Source of the DNA: Acidiphilium sp. PA
GTDB lineage: Bacteria > Pseudomonadota > Alphaproteobacteria > Acetobacterales > Acetobacteraceae
Direction of reading: 5' to 3'
Length of the DNA stretch: 45,854 nt
Assembly: GCF_026191915.1 (NCBI RefSeq)
Contig: NZ_JAIMBY010000023.1
Coordinates: 1 to 45,854, forward strand
Positions 17,007-26,256 of the stretch are shown in pieces. How positions within the stretch are numbered: the stretch's first letter is position 1; every line of letters starts with the position of its first letter. Both the position numbers and the translations under genes were made by a program. The notes below the pieces were generated by a model. The model worked only from the letters and a program-made list of their open reading frames with translations, had not been told where the DNA came from and ran no database searches.

Positions 17007-17936
17007 GTGATCGATGTGGACGTAGAGCTTCGTGATTTCCGTTTGGCGGTCACCGCGTCACAGCACCGCAGCCTCAGGCAGGCGGCGGAGGCTCTGAACA
17101 TCCGCCAATCGACCCTGAGCCGGCGCCTGCGCGACATCGAGCGCCGGCTCGGAGTGGTGCTGTTCGAGCGGACCAATGGCGGCACTCGTCTCACCACCAT
17201 GGGGCTGGAATTCATCGTGAGCGCGGAGCGACTGCTCGATGAAGTCGACACGGAGCTCCGGCGGCTCAAGAGCCGAAGCGGCGGCGAGCTGGGTCTGCTG
17301 ACGATCGGCGTCCACGCCTCCCCCTCCGCCGGGAATATGCACGCAACGCTCGTCGACTATCGGCGACGCTATCCGGATGTCGAAATCCGCACGGTCGATG
17401 GAAGCCATGACCGGCTGCTCCGGGCGTTGGCGGGCAACGCCGTCGACATCGCGATCATGACGGGCCAGGCGGCGGGTTGGAATGATCGCATGCTTCCGCT
17501 CTGGGGCGAGCGGGTCATCTCCGCTTTCCACGAGAGTCATCCGCTTTCTCGTCAAACCAAGATCCGCTGGATCGATCTCGCGGATGAGAGAATTCTTCTT
17601 CCCCAGCAGGGGCCAGGTCCGGAGCTGGAGCGGCTGCTCGTGGCGAAGCTACGCAATGCCGTTGGCTCCGAGCACGTGGTCCACCAGGACTCGTCGCTCG
17701 ACAGGCTGCTGAGCCTGGTCAGCGCGGGGTACGGCCCACTCCTGATGTTCGAGGGCGCGACTGGCGCGCGCTACGAAGGCGTCGTCTATCGTGAAGTGTG
17801 GGAGGATGACGGACCGACCCGCGTCAATTTCATGGCCTACTGGCGGGAGGCGAACAGCAACCCGACTCTGCAATCCTTTCTGGGGATGCTGCGCGAACAT
17901 CACCCGGACCTTTCGCCAGCCCCCGGACCAGCCTGA
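17007..17936 (+). CDS. LysR-type transcriptional regulator
   Basis: A 309-residue protein with an N-terminal winged helix-turn-helix at 10-65 (S-L-R-Q-A-A-E-A-L-N-I-R-Q-S-T-L-S-R-R-L) and a LysR effector domain from about 95 (G-L-L-T-I-G-V-H-A-S, V-D-I-A-I-M-T-G). It starts with GTG 17007. It is the only plus-strand gene between the tRNA and the trb operon and converges on DUF2274, overlapping its 3' end by 37 bp. LysR genes are often found at this edge of Tn4371-like elements. It may regulate transfer, but neither effector nor target is visible. Confidence 0.85.
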   Translation: MIDVDVELRDFRLAVTASQHRSLRQAAEALNIRQSTLSRRLRDIERRLGVVLFERTNGGTRLTTMGLEFIVSAERLLDEVDTELRRLKSRSGGELGLLTIGVHASPSAGNMHATLVDYRRRYPDVEIRTVDGSHDRLLRALAGNAVDIAIMTGQAAGWNDRMLPLWGERVISAFHESHPLSRQTKIRWIDLADERILLPQQGPGPELERLLVAKLRNAVGSEHVVHQDSSLDRLLSLVSAGYGPLLMFEGATGARYEGVVYREVWEDDGPTRVNFMAYWREANSNPTLQSFLGMLREHHPDLSPAPGPA

Positions 17937-18157
17937 GCGATTTGATCGCGGCGCGCCTTCGTGAAGGCGCGGTCGGTCGCCATGAAACGCTCAACCATCG
18001 GTGGAATGAGTTTGGCGGGCTCGGGCGCCGTCTGGCCCGTCGCGCGGCTGAGAACCTCGGCATAGGCGACGAGATCGCGATGCACCGCTGCGGGGAGCTC
18101 GACGCTGACCCTGACCGGTTTATCGTCGGCGATGCGGCCAAGCTTGAGTTTCGTCAT
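17900..18157 (-). CDS. DUF2274 protein, last gene of the trb operon
   Basis: An 85-residue protein starting M-T-K-L-K-L-G-R-I-A-D-D-K-P-V-R-V-S-V-E-L. This is the DUF2274 N-terminus, in which a short beta strand is followed by two helices (V-H-R-D-L-V-A-Y-A-E-V-L), a layout similar to ribbon-helix-helix proteins. ATG 18157 has GGAGGAAAG upstream, and the start overlaps the trbI stop by 4 nt. DUF2274 genes typically follow trbI in elements of this type; function unknown. Its 3' end overlaps the convergent LysR gene. Confidence 0.8.
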   Translation of the reverse strand: MTKLKLGRIADDKPVRVSVELPAAVHRDLVAYAEVLSRATGQTAPEPAKLIPPMVERFMATDRAFTKARRDQIAQAGPGAGERSG

Positions 18158-19347
18158 GGCTTTCCTCCCATGTCGTAGGGCGCGAGCACCAAGTCGCGCG
18201 TGACGATGACGCGCACCGGGAAGCCGGGCCGGATCGTGAGGGTCGGCTGGATGTTGAGCTCGCGTTGAACGATCTGCTGGCCGGTCTGGTTGATGCTTTG
18301 CGACATCCCAAGCTGGAGCGCATCGGCGAGCGAGCCGTAATTGTTGGTGCTCATGCCGGCTTCGGCGCCGACGCTGAGGATAGTCGAGAGAACCGCCGCC
18401 TTGGCGAGCTCCCACCAGTGGTAGTCCACCTGATCTTCGAGGCCCGCATAGCCTTTGGCATCGGCGCCCGGCTGGCGTTCAAGCACGATCGACGCGCCAT
18501 TCGGCATGATCAACCGCGTCCACACGAGAAGCATGCGGCTTTGTCCGAAGGCGACCGAGCTGTCGTACTGGCCGATCAGCTTCGCACCCTGGGGTATCAG
18601 CAGATTCTGGCCCGTCGGCGTGTCGTAGACGGCCTCCGTCACTTGGGCGGTGATCTGGCCGGGGAGATCAGAGCGGATGCCGGTGATGAGGGCCGCCGGA
18701 ATGACTGTTCCGGCCTGCACGACATAGGGCGAAGCTTTCGCCTGGAGACGGTCGCCGCTGACCGTGCGGCGGTCGGTCGAGGCGTTGAGGAACGCGGTCT
18801 TGCGGTCCTGCATGTTCTGCGCGGCGCCGGCGTCGACCGGCGGCGTGGGCGTCGGGCCGCCTTGCGCGCCGACCGCCGTCGCCCCTGCGAGACCGACCGG
18901 CTGGGGCTGCTGGTTGGTCTGGGCGAAGAGACGGCTGACGCGGGCCGCCTCAGCTTCCTGAGCGAGTCGCTGAGCTTGCGTATCTGGCCCGGCGCCCTGG
19001 ACTGTCGTGTTGGGCGCCGCGCCGGCATTGAGGATCGGCTTGCCGAGGTCGCCGGGCAGCGGCGGCCCCAGCAGCGGAGCCTGGCGCGGCAGGCCGGTAT
19101 AATCCTTCGGGAGCCCCGCCAGCCCCTCGGCCGAGGGGCGATTCTGCGTGCTGAGCAGCTCCTGGCCGGTCTGGGTCGTGTTGCGGGTCTGGAGCCCGTA
19201 GCCGAGCGCACCGGCGACGGCCAGCGCCGAAGCCCCGCCAAGGGCGATCAGCACCTTGCGCGACAGTCGGGTCACGCGCGGCCGCTCGCCTCGAAGCCGC
19301 AGGTCGGGCGGCGGTGCGCCCGGTTGTCTTTCCGGCTCCTCCGTCAT
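18154..19347 (-). CDS. trbI: Conjugal transfer protein TrbI (VirB10-like)
   Basis: A 397-residue protein: a short cytosolic N-terminus rich in Pro/Arg, one membrane helix at about 32-50 (K-V-L-I-A-L-G-G-A-S-A-L-A-V-A-G), a long Pro/Gln-rich periplasmic linker, and a C-terminal TrbI/VirB10 beta-barrel domain from about 190 (V-Q-A-G-T-V-I-P-A-A-L-I-T-G-I, L-I-P-Q-G-A-K-L-I-G-Q-Y-D). It spans the envelope and forms the outer-membrane core complex with TrbG. Start and stop each overlap neighbours by 4 nt. Confidence 0.93.
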   Translation of the reverse strand: MTEEPERQPGAPPPDLRLRGERPRVTRLSRKVLIALGGASALAVAGALGYGLQTRNTTQTGQELLSTQNRPSAEGLAGLPKDYTGLPRQAPLLGPPLPGDLGKPILNAGAAPNTTVQGAGPDTQAQRLAQEAEAARVSRLFAQTNQQPQPVGLAGATAVGAQGGPTPTPPVDAGAAQNMQDRKTAFLNASTDRRTVSGDRLQAKASPYVVQAGTVIPAALITGIRSDLPGQITAQVTEAVYDTPTGQNLLIPQGAKLIGQYDSSVAFGQSRMLLVWTRLIMPNGASIVLERQPGADAKGYAGLEDQVDYHWWELAKAAVLSTILSVGAEAGMSTNNYGSLADALQLGMSQSINQTGQQIVQRELNIQPTLTIRPGFPVRVIVTRDLVLAPYDMGGKP

Positions 19348-20417
19348 GACCGCGGCCTGCCATCGGTGCGGACGATGCGGACGCGCCGCTCACTGTTCTT
19401 GTCGCCGAGGCGCAGCTCGGCCGCGGCGAACAGGCGGTCGACGATGTAGTAGTTGCCGCTGACGCGGTAGTTCACCAGTTCCGATCCGCCGGCCGGGCCG
19501 ATGACGAAGAGCGGCGGCATCTCGCCCTGTCGGATGCCGGACGGGAACTCGATATAGACCTTCTGGCCGTCGTCGAAGGCGCGCAGCGGCCGCCAGGCCG
19601 GGTTGTCGCCTTCGATCGCGTAGCGGAAGTTGATTGCGGCGAGATCGACGCCGGTGGCGATCGGCGCGGCCGTCTCGGCAGCCTGGTTCTGCTGGCGCAG
19701 CGCGATGAGCTGGTCCTCGGGATACTGCCAGGAGACCGAGGCCATGTAGGTCTTCTCGGTCGAGCGCAGCTCCAGAAGATAGGTCCGCCGGTCGCTGTTG
19801 ATGACGAGGTTGGTGACGAGATCCGGCCGGGTCGGTTTGACCAGGATGTGGATGCGCTTGGTGGCGCCGGCGCCGCTCTCGGTATCGCCGATGATCCAGC
19901 GGACCGTGTCGCCGGCGGCGACCGGACCCGTGCCCACGAGCCGTTCGCCCTCCTGCAGGGCGATGTCGGTGATCTCGCCGGGCGCCGTGTAGGCCTGATA
20001 GAGCGCGCCGGCCGAATAGGGGTAGACCTGCACGGCGTTGATGAAGCCATCACGCTCCGGTTGCACACGGGCCGCGGCATTGGCGCGCTCGACCCGCATT
20101 TCCGGGTTCGCGGCCTGCGGCGGCTCCTTCGCGCCAGCGAGGAGTTTCAATTGACCTGGCAGGGGCAAAGGCTTCGGCAGCTCGACGATCCTGACCGGCG
20201 CCGGGGGATCGACGCTGAGCTTCGCGGGCACGGCGCTGTCGTAGTTGATGTCGGGCGGGATGAACTTGTGGGCACAGCCACCGAGCGCGGTCACGGACAG
20301 CAGCAGAGCCGCGAAACAGGATTTACGGAAGGGCGCAAAACCTCCCTTCCGGCTCGGTTGAAAAGCGGAAAGACATGAAGCCGGACCGCCGGCCTCCATG
20401 GAAATCGGCGGGGTCAT
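19344..20417 (-). CDS. trbG: Conjugal transfer lipoprotein TrbG (VirB9-like)
   Basis: A 357-residue protein. ATG 20417 overlaps the trbF stop by 4 nt, which sets the start. A signal sequence ends in L-G-G-C, a lipobox, at about residue 47, preceded by an unusually long polar N-terminus. The VirB9/CagX domain fills the rest (V-Q-V-Y-P-Y-S-A-G-A-L-Y-Q-A-Y, R-T-Y-L-L-E-L-R-S-T, I-V-D-R-L-F-A-A-A-E-L-R-L-G). It is the outer-membrane part of the secretion channel with TrbI. Confidence 0.93.
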   Translation of the reverse strand: MTPPISMEAGGPASCLSAFQPSRKGGFAPFRKSCFAALLLSVTALGGCAHKFIPPDINYDSAVPAKLSVDPPAPVRIVELPKPLPLPGQLKLLAGAKEPPQAANPEMRVERANAAARVQPERDGFINAVQVYPYSAGALYQAYTAPGEITDIALQEGERLVGTGPVAAGDTVRWIIGDTESGAGATKRIHILVKPTRPDLVTNLVINSDRRTYLLELRSTEKTYMASVSWQYPEDQLIALRQQNQAAETAAPIATGVDLAAINFRYAIEGDNPAWRPLRAFDDGQKVYIEFPSGIRQGEMPPLFVIGPAGGSELVNYRVSGNYYIVDRLFAAAELRLGDKNSERRVRIVRTDGRPRS

Positions 20418-21103
20418 TGTCCCAGCTCCTTCGACCAGTTGATGGCGGTGACGTAGATGCCGAGCGGGTTCTTGCGGAGCACGTCGGTGGAGGTCGGCGG
20501 CTGGATCGCGACGGTCAGGATCGCGGTCCATCGCGAGGTGTCGGCGAGCGCTCCGTCCTCGTAACGATGCTCGACCCACTCGACGCGGAAGCTCGATGGC
20601 GAGGCGCGGATCACGCTGGAGACGTCGATGGCGATCTGCTGGTGGCCGAGCTTGGCGAAGGGATCATTGGCGCGGGCGTAGTCGTTGAGCGCCTGGGACC
20701 CTGAGGTGCTGGTGAAGTCGTAGGCCTGGAGCCAGTTCTGCCGGACGATGATCGGATCGGCCGGGAGCGAACGGACCAATTCGATGAAATGGGCGAGATA
20801 CCAGGCGATCTCCGGATCGGTTGGGCGGAAGTCCGCCGTGGCGGGCGCGATAGCCTGCGCCTGGCCAAGCTTGTCGACCTGCACCACCCAGGGGACGATG
20901 CTGCCGTGGGTCGATTGCCACATGAGCCCCCCGGCCAGTCCCATCGAGAGCGCTAGCGAGCCGAAGGCCATCAGCCGCCAGTTTCTCGCCTGCACACGGG
21001 CCGAGCCGATCCGCTCGTCCCAGGCCTGCGCGGCGCGCTGGTAGGGTGTTTCCGGTTCGGGGGTGCGGCCATAGCGGACCGACGCCCGGCGAAAGAGCGC
21101 CAT
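20414..21103 (-). CDS. trbF: Conjugal transfer protein TrbF (VirB8-like)
   Basis: A 229-residue inner-membrane protein: cytosolic N-terminus with N-P-Y-like T-P-Y-Q-R-A-A-Q-A-W-D-E-R, one membrane helix at about 45-62, then the periplasmic VirB8 fold (P-W-V-V-Q-V-D-K-L-G, V-R-S-L-P-A-D-P-I-I-V-R-Q-N-W). It links the inner-membrane complex to the channel. It begins 3 bp after the trbL stop and overlaps trbG by 4 nt. Confidence 0.93.
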   Translation of the reverse strand: MALFRRASVRYGRTPEPETPYQRAAQAWDERIGSARVQARNWRLMAFGSLALSMGLAGGLMWQSTHGSIVPWVVQVDKLGQAQAIAPATADFRPTDPEIAWYLAHFIELVRSLPADPIIVRQNWLQAYDFTSTSGSQALNDYARANDPFAKLGHQQIAIDVSSVIRASPSSFRVEWVEHRYEDGALADTSRWTAILTVAIQPPTSTDVLRKNPLGIYVTAINWSKELGQ

Positions 21104-21106
21104 CGT

Positions 21107-22465
21107 CTATTCTCCTCCCGAGAGATCCACGGAATGGCCGCCGCCATGGCTGTCGCCCGACCTGAGCGCCTGCGCGGCCGCCTGGGCGCCGTGCGTCATG
21201 GCTTGGTTGCGCCGCAGGCGCTGGGCCCAGGCCGGCGGAGCGGCGGCATCGGGTGCGGCGCCGGCCGGATCGGCCGCTGCTTCCGCGCCGCTTACGGTTC
21301 CCATGGTCGATGACCCGCCAGTCTTCGCGAAGCTCGATTGCGCGCCAGCCGAGAAGCTGTCCTTCATCGCGCCGGCCGCGCGGGCGGCCGCGCGACGCAC
21401 AGGCGACGCCGCGGCAGAGGCGGCGGCGCGACCGACCCCGCCCAGGCCCGCCGCGACACCCGAGGCGCCAGAGCGGCCGGCCGAGGCGAGGCTGTAGGCC
21501 GAGGAGGCCCCACCCGCCATCGCCGCGCCGCCGCGGGCAGCGGCGGCCGTGCCGGACGCGGCCGCCATCGCTCCCCTTCCGGCCAGGCCCAGCGCCCCGG
21601 CGCCCGCCATCGCCGTGCCGGCGACGGCGAGTCCGGTGCCGACGGCGGCGCCCGCGCCAAGCTGCGGCGCGCCGGAGACGAGGCCCGTCGCGATGCCCGG
21701 GCCGAAGATGCCGAGACCGAGCAAGGCCAGCGCCGCAAGCACGACGGAGAGCGCCTGCTCGATGGTCGGCTGGCCGGCCACATAGGTCCGGGTGAATTGC
21801 GAGAAGAGCCCGGTGCCGATCCCGACGATGACGGCCAACACCATCACCTTCACGCCGGAGGCGACGATGTTGCCGAGCACCTTCTCGGCGAGGAAGGCGG
21901 TCTTGTTGAACAGCGCGAAGGGGATGAGGATGAAGCCGGCGAGCGTCGTCAGCTTGAACTCGATCAGGGTGACGAAGAGCTGCACCGCCAGGATGAAGAA
22001 GGCGATCAGCACCAGCAGCCATGAGATCATCAGCACCGCGATCTGCACGAAATTCGCGAAGAAGCTGGTGAAGCCCATCAACTGGCTGGCCGCGTCGAGC
22101 AGCGGCTGACCGGCGTCGAGTCCGACCTGGGCGAGATGGCCCGGCTGAAGAAACGTCGCCGTCGAAATGGTCGAGCCGCCAGCCTTCAGACCGAGGCCGG
22201 CGAAGCTGTTGAAGACGATGGCCGACAGGTTGTTGAAGTTGGTGATGATGAAGGCGAAGAAGCCGATGTAGAGGGTCTTCTTCACCAGCCGCTGAAGGAT
22301 GTCCTCGTCCGCGCCCCAGGCCCAGAACAGCCCGGCGAGCGCGATGTCGATGACGATAAGGGTCGAGGAGAGATAGGCGACCTCGCCCTTGATCAGGCCA
22401 AAGCCGGAGTCGATGTAGGTCGTGAACGTGTTGAGGAAGGTGTCGATGACGCCGACATTGTTCAT
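21107..22465 (-). CDS. trbL: Conjugal transfer protein TrbL (VirB6-like)
   Basis: A 452-residue polytopic membrane protein. It starts M-N-N-V-G-V-I-D-T-F-L-N-T-F-T, the usual TrbL N-terminus. Several membrane segments lie between 20 and 300. The last 150 residues are an Ala/Gly/Ser-rich hydrophilic tail, as commonly seen in TrbL. It corresponds to VirB6 in the inner-membrane complex. ATG 22465 overlaps the trbK stop by 4 nt, which decides the start. Confidence 0.93.
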   Translation of the reverse strand: MNNVGVIDTFLNTFTTYIDSGFGLIKGEVAYLSSTLIVIDIALAGLFWAWGADEDILQRLVKKTLYIGFFAFIITNFNNLSAIVFNSFAGLGLKAGGSTISTATFLQPGHLAQVGLDAGQPLLDAASQLMGFTSFFANFVQIAVLMISWLLVLIAFFILAVQLFVTLIEFKLTTLAGFILIPFALFNKTAFLAEKVLGNIVASGVKVMVLAVIVGIGTGLFSQFTRTYVAGQPTIEQALSVVLAALALLGLGIFGPGIATGLVSGAPQLGAGAAVGTGLAVAGTAMAGAGALGLAGRGAMAAASGTAAAARGGAAMAGGASSAYSLASAGRSGASGVAAGLGGVGRAAASAAASPVRRAAARAAGAMKDSFSAGAQSSFAKTGGSSTMGTVSGAEAAADPAGAAPDAAAPPAWAQRLRRNQAMTHGAQAAAQALRSGDSHGGGHSVDLSGGE

Positions 22466-22791
22466 CGCGCGTCTTCCTTGGCGGGAGTGGCCGGCGCGGC
22501 CGCGCCCAGGGACGTTTGCGGCGGCGACGTCCGCGCCGGCTTGCCGAGGAAGCGACGGCGGTTCTCCTCCCAGACCGCCACGCAACGCGCATCCACGGCA
22601 TCCTTGGGACCGAGCGCGCTGCATCGGCGCAACTCGGCCGAGAGGTCATCCTGTGCAGGGTTGGAGGTCGTTGCAGGCGTAAGGGCGACGGGTGTCGCGG
22701 GACGTCGATCGATCGCGAAGAGGCTTGCGATGACGACCGCGACCAGCACGAGGATCGCGGCGGCGCGGAAGGCGCCTGAACGTCTCGGCAT
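22462..22791 (-). CDS. trbK: TrbK-alt, putative entry-exclusion protein
   Basis: A 109-residue protein with one membrane helix at about 10-26 and a short periplasmic domain with a conserved pair of cysteines (R-R-C-S-A-L-G and A-R-C-V-A-V-W). This matches the alternative TrbK group placed between trbJ and trbL in alphaproteobacterial elements. The 'C.ALG....D.RC..VW' pattern is its hallmark. By position and name it should block redundant transfer between cells carrying the element; this is inferred from family naming and not directly visible. Confidence 0.8.
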   Translation of the reverse strand: MPRRSGAFRAAAILVLVAVVIASLFAIDRRPATPVALTPATTSNPAQDDLSAELRRCSALGPKDAVDARCVAVWEENRRRFLGKPARTSPPQTSLGAAAPATPAKEDAR

Positions 22792-22800
22792 CGCCCCGCC

Positions 22801-23538
22801 TCAGTTGGAGCTGAACATCGTGACGGTTCCCGGCACGTAGCCGGTGGTCGTCCGGAAGGTCTGGTAGTTCTGCTGGCCTTGCGCTTCGGCCGAGGCCGTG
22901 CGCGCCTGCTCGAGCGCATCGGCGCGGCTCTTGGCCGACAGCACTGCGACCACGTCCGAAAGCTGCTGCGATTGTAGCGCGAGGAGCTGGTTGCCGGCCT
23001 GCGCCGCCTGGAGCGCGCCCGTGGCGCTCTGGCTGGCCGTGACCAGAGAGCTCATCGCGCTGGCATTGGTCGGAATGTTGCCGACGACGCCAGCCTGAAC
23101 TTTCAGACTGTCCTCGAAGGCGGCGACGGAATTCTGCCAACGCTCCTGGGCGTTGGCGACCATGGTGGCGGTGGAGCCGGCGCCGGCGGCCGATCCGTAG
23201 CTCGTCGAATAGGCCTGCTCGATGCCCTGGACATTGAAGGCGATGTTCTGCGCCTGACCGAGCAGAGATTGGGTCTGGGCGGTCGAGGCCTGAAGCTGGT
23301 TCAGCGTCGACATCGGCAGGTTGGCGAGGTTGCGTGCCTGGTTGACCAGCATGGTCGCCTGGTTGCTCAACATCTGGATCTGGTTGGTGACCTGCTGCAG
23401 CTCGCGCGCGGCGGTCAGCACGTTCTGGCTGAAGTTGCTCGGGTCGTAGACGATCCACTGCGCCGAGGCGGGCGGCGCGGCGATCGCCAGGGACAGCATG
23501 GCAGCGCTCGCCGCCGCCAGAAGGCGCCGCTGGATCAT
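22801..23538 (-). CDS. trbJ: Conjugal transfer protein TrbJ (VirB5-like)
   Basis: A 245-residue secreted protein: signal peptide with cleavage near A-S-A-Q (about residue 26), then W-I-V-Y-D-P-S-N-F-S-Q-N-V-L-T-A-A-R-E-L-Q-Q, the TrbJ N-terminal motif. Long Gln/Ala-rich amphipathic helices follow (N-Q-I-Q-M-L-S-N-Q-A, L-N-Q-L-Q-A-S). It probably forms the pilus tip or adhesin. Start overlaps the trbE stop by 4 nt; 9 bp separate it from trbK. Confidence 0.92.
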   Translation of the reverse strand: MIQRRLLAAASAAMLSLAIAAPPASAQWIVYDPSNFSQNVLTAARELQQVTNQIQMLSNQATMLVNQARNLANLPMSTLNQLQASTAQTQSLLGQAQNIAFNVQGIEQAYSTSYGSAAGAGSTATMVANAQERWQNSVAAFEDSLKVQAGVVGNIPTNASAMSSLVTASQSATGALQAAQAGNQLLALQSQQLSDVVAVLSAKSRADALEQARTASAEAQGQQNYQTFRTTTGYVPGTVTMFSSN

Positions 23539-25973
23539 GATGATGTCTCCAGGTTGGTCAGCTCGGGGATGAGTTGGGCGGCCCAGGCGAGGTCGCGGTC
23601 GGTCAGCCAGGCGGGCGTGAACGCCTCATGGCCGTGCTCGCCGATGATGCGCTCGATCGCGGCGTGATCCTGCTTGGAGGAAGCGGCGCAGAAGGCCAGC
23701 GCCACGGGGCCGAGACCCAGCTCGAACAGCCGATTGCCGCGCCGCGACTGGCAGTAATAGTCGCGCTTGGGCGTGGCGCGGGCGAGGATCTCGATCTGCC
23801 GATCGTTCAGCCCGAACCGGCGATAGATCGCTGTGATCTGCGGCTCGATCGCGCGCTCGTTGGGTAGGAAAATGCGCGTCGGGCAGCTCTCGACGATGGC
23901 GGGAGCGATGGCGCTGCCGTCGATGTCCGAAAGCGATTGCGTGGCGAAGACGACGGAGGCGTTCTTTTTACGCAACGTCTTCAGCCACTCACGGAGCTGC
24001 TGCGCGAAAGCGGGATCGTCGAGAACCAGCCAGCCCTCGTCGATGATGAGCAGCGTCGGCCGGCCGTCGAGCCTGCCTTCGATGCGGTGGAACAGATAGG
24101 TCAGCACGGCGGGCGCCGCGCCGGCGCCGATCAGGCCCTCGGTCTCGAAGGCCTGGACCGACGCGGAGCCGAGCTGCTCGGCCTCGGCGTCGAGCAGCCG
24201 GCCGGAGGGACCGCCGACGCAATAGGGCTGGAGCGCCTGCTTCAGCGCCGTCGATTGCAGCAGGACCGCGAGGCCGGTGATGGTGCGCTCGCCGACGGGC
24301 GAGGACGCCAGCGAGGTCAGCGCCGACCAGACATGCTCCTTGGCGGTCGGGTCGATGGTGACGCCTTCCTTGGCGAGGATCGCCGTCACCCACTCGGCAG
24401 CCCAAGCGCGCTCGGCCTGATCGTCGATCCGCGCCAGCGGCTGAAGCGAGACCGAATGCTCGGAGCCGGCGGAGAGAGACCCGCCGAGATCGTGCCAGTC
24501 GCCGCCCATGGCGAGCGCGGCGGTGCGGATCGATCCGCCGAAATCAAAGGCGAAAATCTGGTTGTTGCCGTAGCGGCGGAACTGCATCGCCATCAGCGAC
24601 AGCAGGACCGATTTGCCGGCGCCGGTTGGGCCGACGATCAGCGTGTGGCCAACGTCACCGACATGCAGGCTCAGCCGGAACGGCGTCGAACCCTCTGTCT
24701 TGCCGAACAGCAGCGGCGGTGCCTGGAAATGCTCGTCGCGTGCCGGCCCGGCCCAGACGGCCGAAAGCGGGATGATGTGGGCCAGGTTCAGCGTCGAGAC
24801 CGGCGGCTGACGGACATTGGCGTAGGCATGGCCGGGGATCGATCCGAGCCAAGCCTCGAGCGCGTTCACGCCTTCAGCCATGCAGGTGAAATCGCGGCCC
24901 TGGATCACCTTCTCGACGAGACGCAGCTTCTCGGCCGCCAGGCCGGCGTCCTCGTCCCAGACGGTGACGGTGGCGGTGATATAGGCTTGACCGACATCGT
25001 CGGCGCCAAGCTCTTGCAGCGCCTGATCCGCGTCGGCCGCCTTGTTGGCCGCGTCGGAATCCACCAGCGTCGAGGCCTCGTTGGTCATTACCTCCTTGAC
25101 GATGGCGGCGATGGACTTGCGCTTGGCGAACCACTGGCGGCGGATTTTGGTGAGCAGGCGCACCGCCTCGGTCTTGTCGAGCAGGATCGCGCGGGTGGAC
25201 CAGCGATACGGGAAGGCGAGCCGGTTCAGTTCGTCCAGAATTCCCGGATGGGTCGCGGTCGGGAAGCCGACGACGGTGAGCGTGCGCAGGTGATGGGCGC
25301 CGAGGCGCGGCTCAAGCCCGCCGGCGAGGGATTCGTCCGCAAGCAACGCATCCAGATGCATCGGTGTCTCAGGGACGCGGATACGTTGAGGGCGGGTCGA
25401 GATGGTCGAGTGCAGGTAGGTCAGGGTGTCGCCGTCATCGAGCCAGGCGACCTCGGGCATGAAGCCCTCGACCAGTTGCAGCACCCGATTGGTGCGGTCG
25501 ACGAAGCCGTGCAGCAGCTCCCACGGATCGACGCCGCTTTGCGATCGGCCTTCATAGAGCCAGCTCTCGATGCGGGAGGCGTCCTCGGCCGGTGGCAGCC
25601 AGACGAATGTCAGGAAGTAGCGGCTCTCGAAATGCGCGCCGGCTTCCTCGAACGCGTCCTGACGCTCAAGATCGACGAGGGCCGAGGCCGGGTCGGGAAA
25701 GACGCCGCGCGGATAATGCTGCGCCGCCTGCCGAACGGCTTCGACGAAGATCGCCCATCCGGAGCCGAGGCGCCGGAGCGCGTTGTTCAACCGCGCGGTC
25801 ACGCCCACCAGCTCGGCCGGCGTCGCGCTGTCGAGATCGGGACCGCGAAAGCGCGCCGTGCGCTGGAACGACCCGTCCTTGTTGAGGATGACACCTTGTT
25901 CGACGAGCGCGGCCCAGGGCAGGAAATCGGCAAGTCCCGTCGGGCGGCTGCGATATTCGGCGAGGTTCAGCAT
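23535..25973 (-). CDS. trbE: Conjugal transfer ATPase TrbE (VirB4-like)
   Basis: An 812-residue cytosolic or peripheral ATPase powering pilus assembly and transfer. The N-terminal half is the CagE/TrbE/VirB domain. Walker A is G-P-T-G-A-G-K-S at about 460-467 and Walker B L-L-I-I-D-E-G-W at about 660. ATG 25973 fits the family start M-L-N-L-A-E-Y-R; the frame is open upstream but overlaps trbD in another register. The length is normal for TrbE. Confidence 0.95.
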   Translation of the reverse strand: MLNLAEYRSRPTGLADFLPWAALVEQGVILNKDGSFQRTARFRGPDLDSATPAELVGVTARLNNALRRLGSGWAIFVEAVRQAAQHYPRGVFPDPASALVDLERQDAFEEAGAHFESRYFLTFVWLPPAEDASRIESWLYEGRSQSGVDPWELLHGFVDRTNRVLQLVEGFMPEVAWLDDGDTLTYLHSTISTRPQRIRVPETPMHLDALLADESLAGGLEPRLGAHHLRTLTVVGFPTATHPGILDELNRLAFPYRWSTRAILLDKTEAVRLLTKIRRQWFAKRKSIAAIVKEVMTNEASTLVDSDAANKAADADQALQELGADDVGQAYITATVTVWDEDAGLAAEKLRLVEKVIQGRDFTCMAEGVNALEAWLGSIPGHAYANVRQPPVSTLNLAHIIPLSAVWAGPARDEHFQAPPLLFGKTEGSTPFRLSLHVGDVGHTLIVGPTGAGKSVLLSLMAMQFRRYGNNQIFAFDFGGSIRTAALAMGGDWHDLGGSLSAGSEHSVSLQPLARIDDQAERAWAAEWVTAILAKEGVTIDPTAKEHVWSALTSLASSPVGERTITGLAVLLQSTALKQALQPYCVGGPSGRLLDAEAEQLGSASVQAFETEGLIGAGAAPAVLTYLFHRIEGRLDGRPTLLIIDEGWLVLDDPAFAQQLREWLKTLRKKNASVVFATQSLSDIDGSAIAPAIVESCPTRIFLPNERAIEPQITAIYRRFGLNDRQIEILARATPKRDYYCQSRRGNRLFELGLGPVALAFCAASSKQDHAAIERIIGEHGHEAFTPAWLTDRDLAWAAQLIPELTNLETSS

Positions 25974-25980
25974 GTCCGCC

Positions 25981-26256
25981 TCACACGCCGAGATGGGCGG
26001 GATAGCGGAGATGCCGGCGCACGACGTCGACGAACTGTGGATCCCGCTTGGCCGCCCAGACGGCGGCGGCATGACCCACCGCCCAGAACAGCGCGCCCGG
26101 AATCCAGAGGCGCAGGCCGAGCGCGATGGCGGCGGACAGCGTGCCATTGGCGATCGCGACGGTGCGTGGCGCCCCGCCCATGAGGATCGGGTCGGTGAGC
26201 GCGCGGTGAACCGGCGCGAAGAAGCCGGGCACGTCGAGATCGATGATCGCGGCCAT
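25981..26256 (-). CDS. trbD: Conjugal transfer protein TrbD (VirB3-like)
   Basis: A 91-residue protein with the TrbD/VirB3 pattern: V-P-G-F-F-A-P-V-H-R-A-L-T-D-P-I-L-M-G-G-A-P-R, then two hydrophobic segments (A-I-A-N-G-T-L and L-W-I-P-G-A-L-F-W-A-V-G-H) and R-D-P-Q-F near the end. It assists VirB4-type ATPase localisation and pilus assembly. The ATG shares one base with the trbC stop (TGATG). trbE begins 7 bp further on. Confidence 0.9.
   Translation of the reverse strand: MAAIIDLDVPGFFAPVHRALTDPILMGGAPRTVAIANGTLSAAIALGLRLWIPGALFWAVGHAAAVWAAKRDPQFVDVVRRHLRYPAHLGV

Noticed and set aside
17900-18415. A 171-residue version of the DUF2274 protein starting at 18415
   Set aside because: The extra 86 residues are the trbI 3' end read in another frame; the ATG at 18157 has the ribosome site and the 4-nt overlap with trbI.
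20664-22919. A 751-codon minus-strand frame across trbF, trbL and trbK
   Set aside because: An off-frame product rich in Arg; the three trb proteins are in the other frames with correct motifs and coupled starts.
23937-26183. A 748-codon plus-strand open frame opposite trbE
   Set aside because: It is the antisense shadow of trbE in GC-rich DNA, with low-complexity composition rich in Arg, Gly and Asp and no domain motif.
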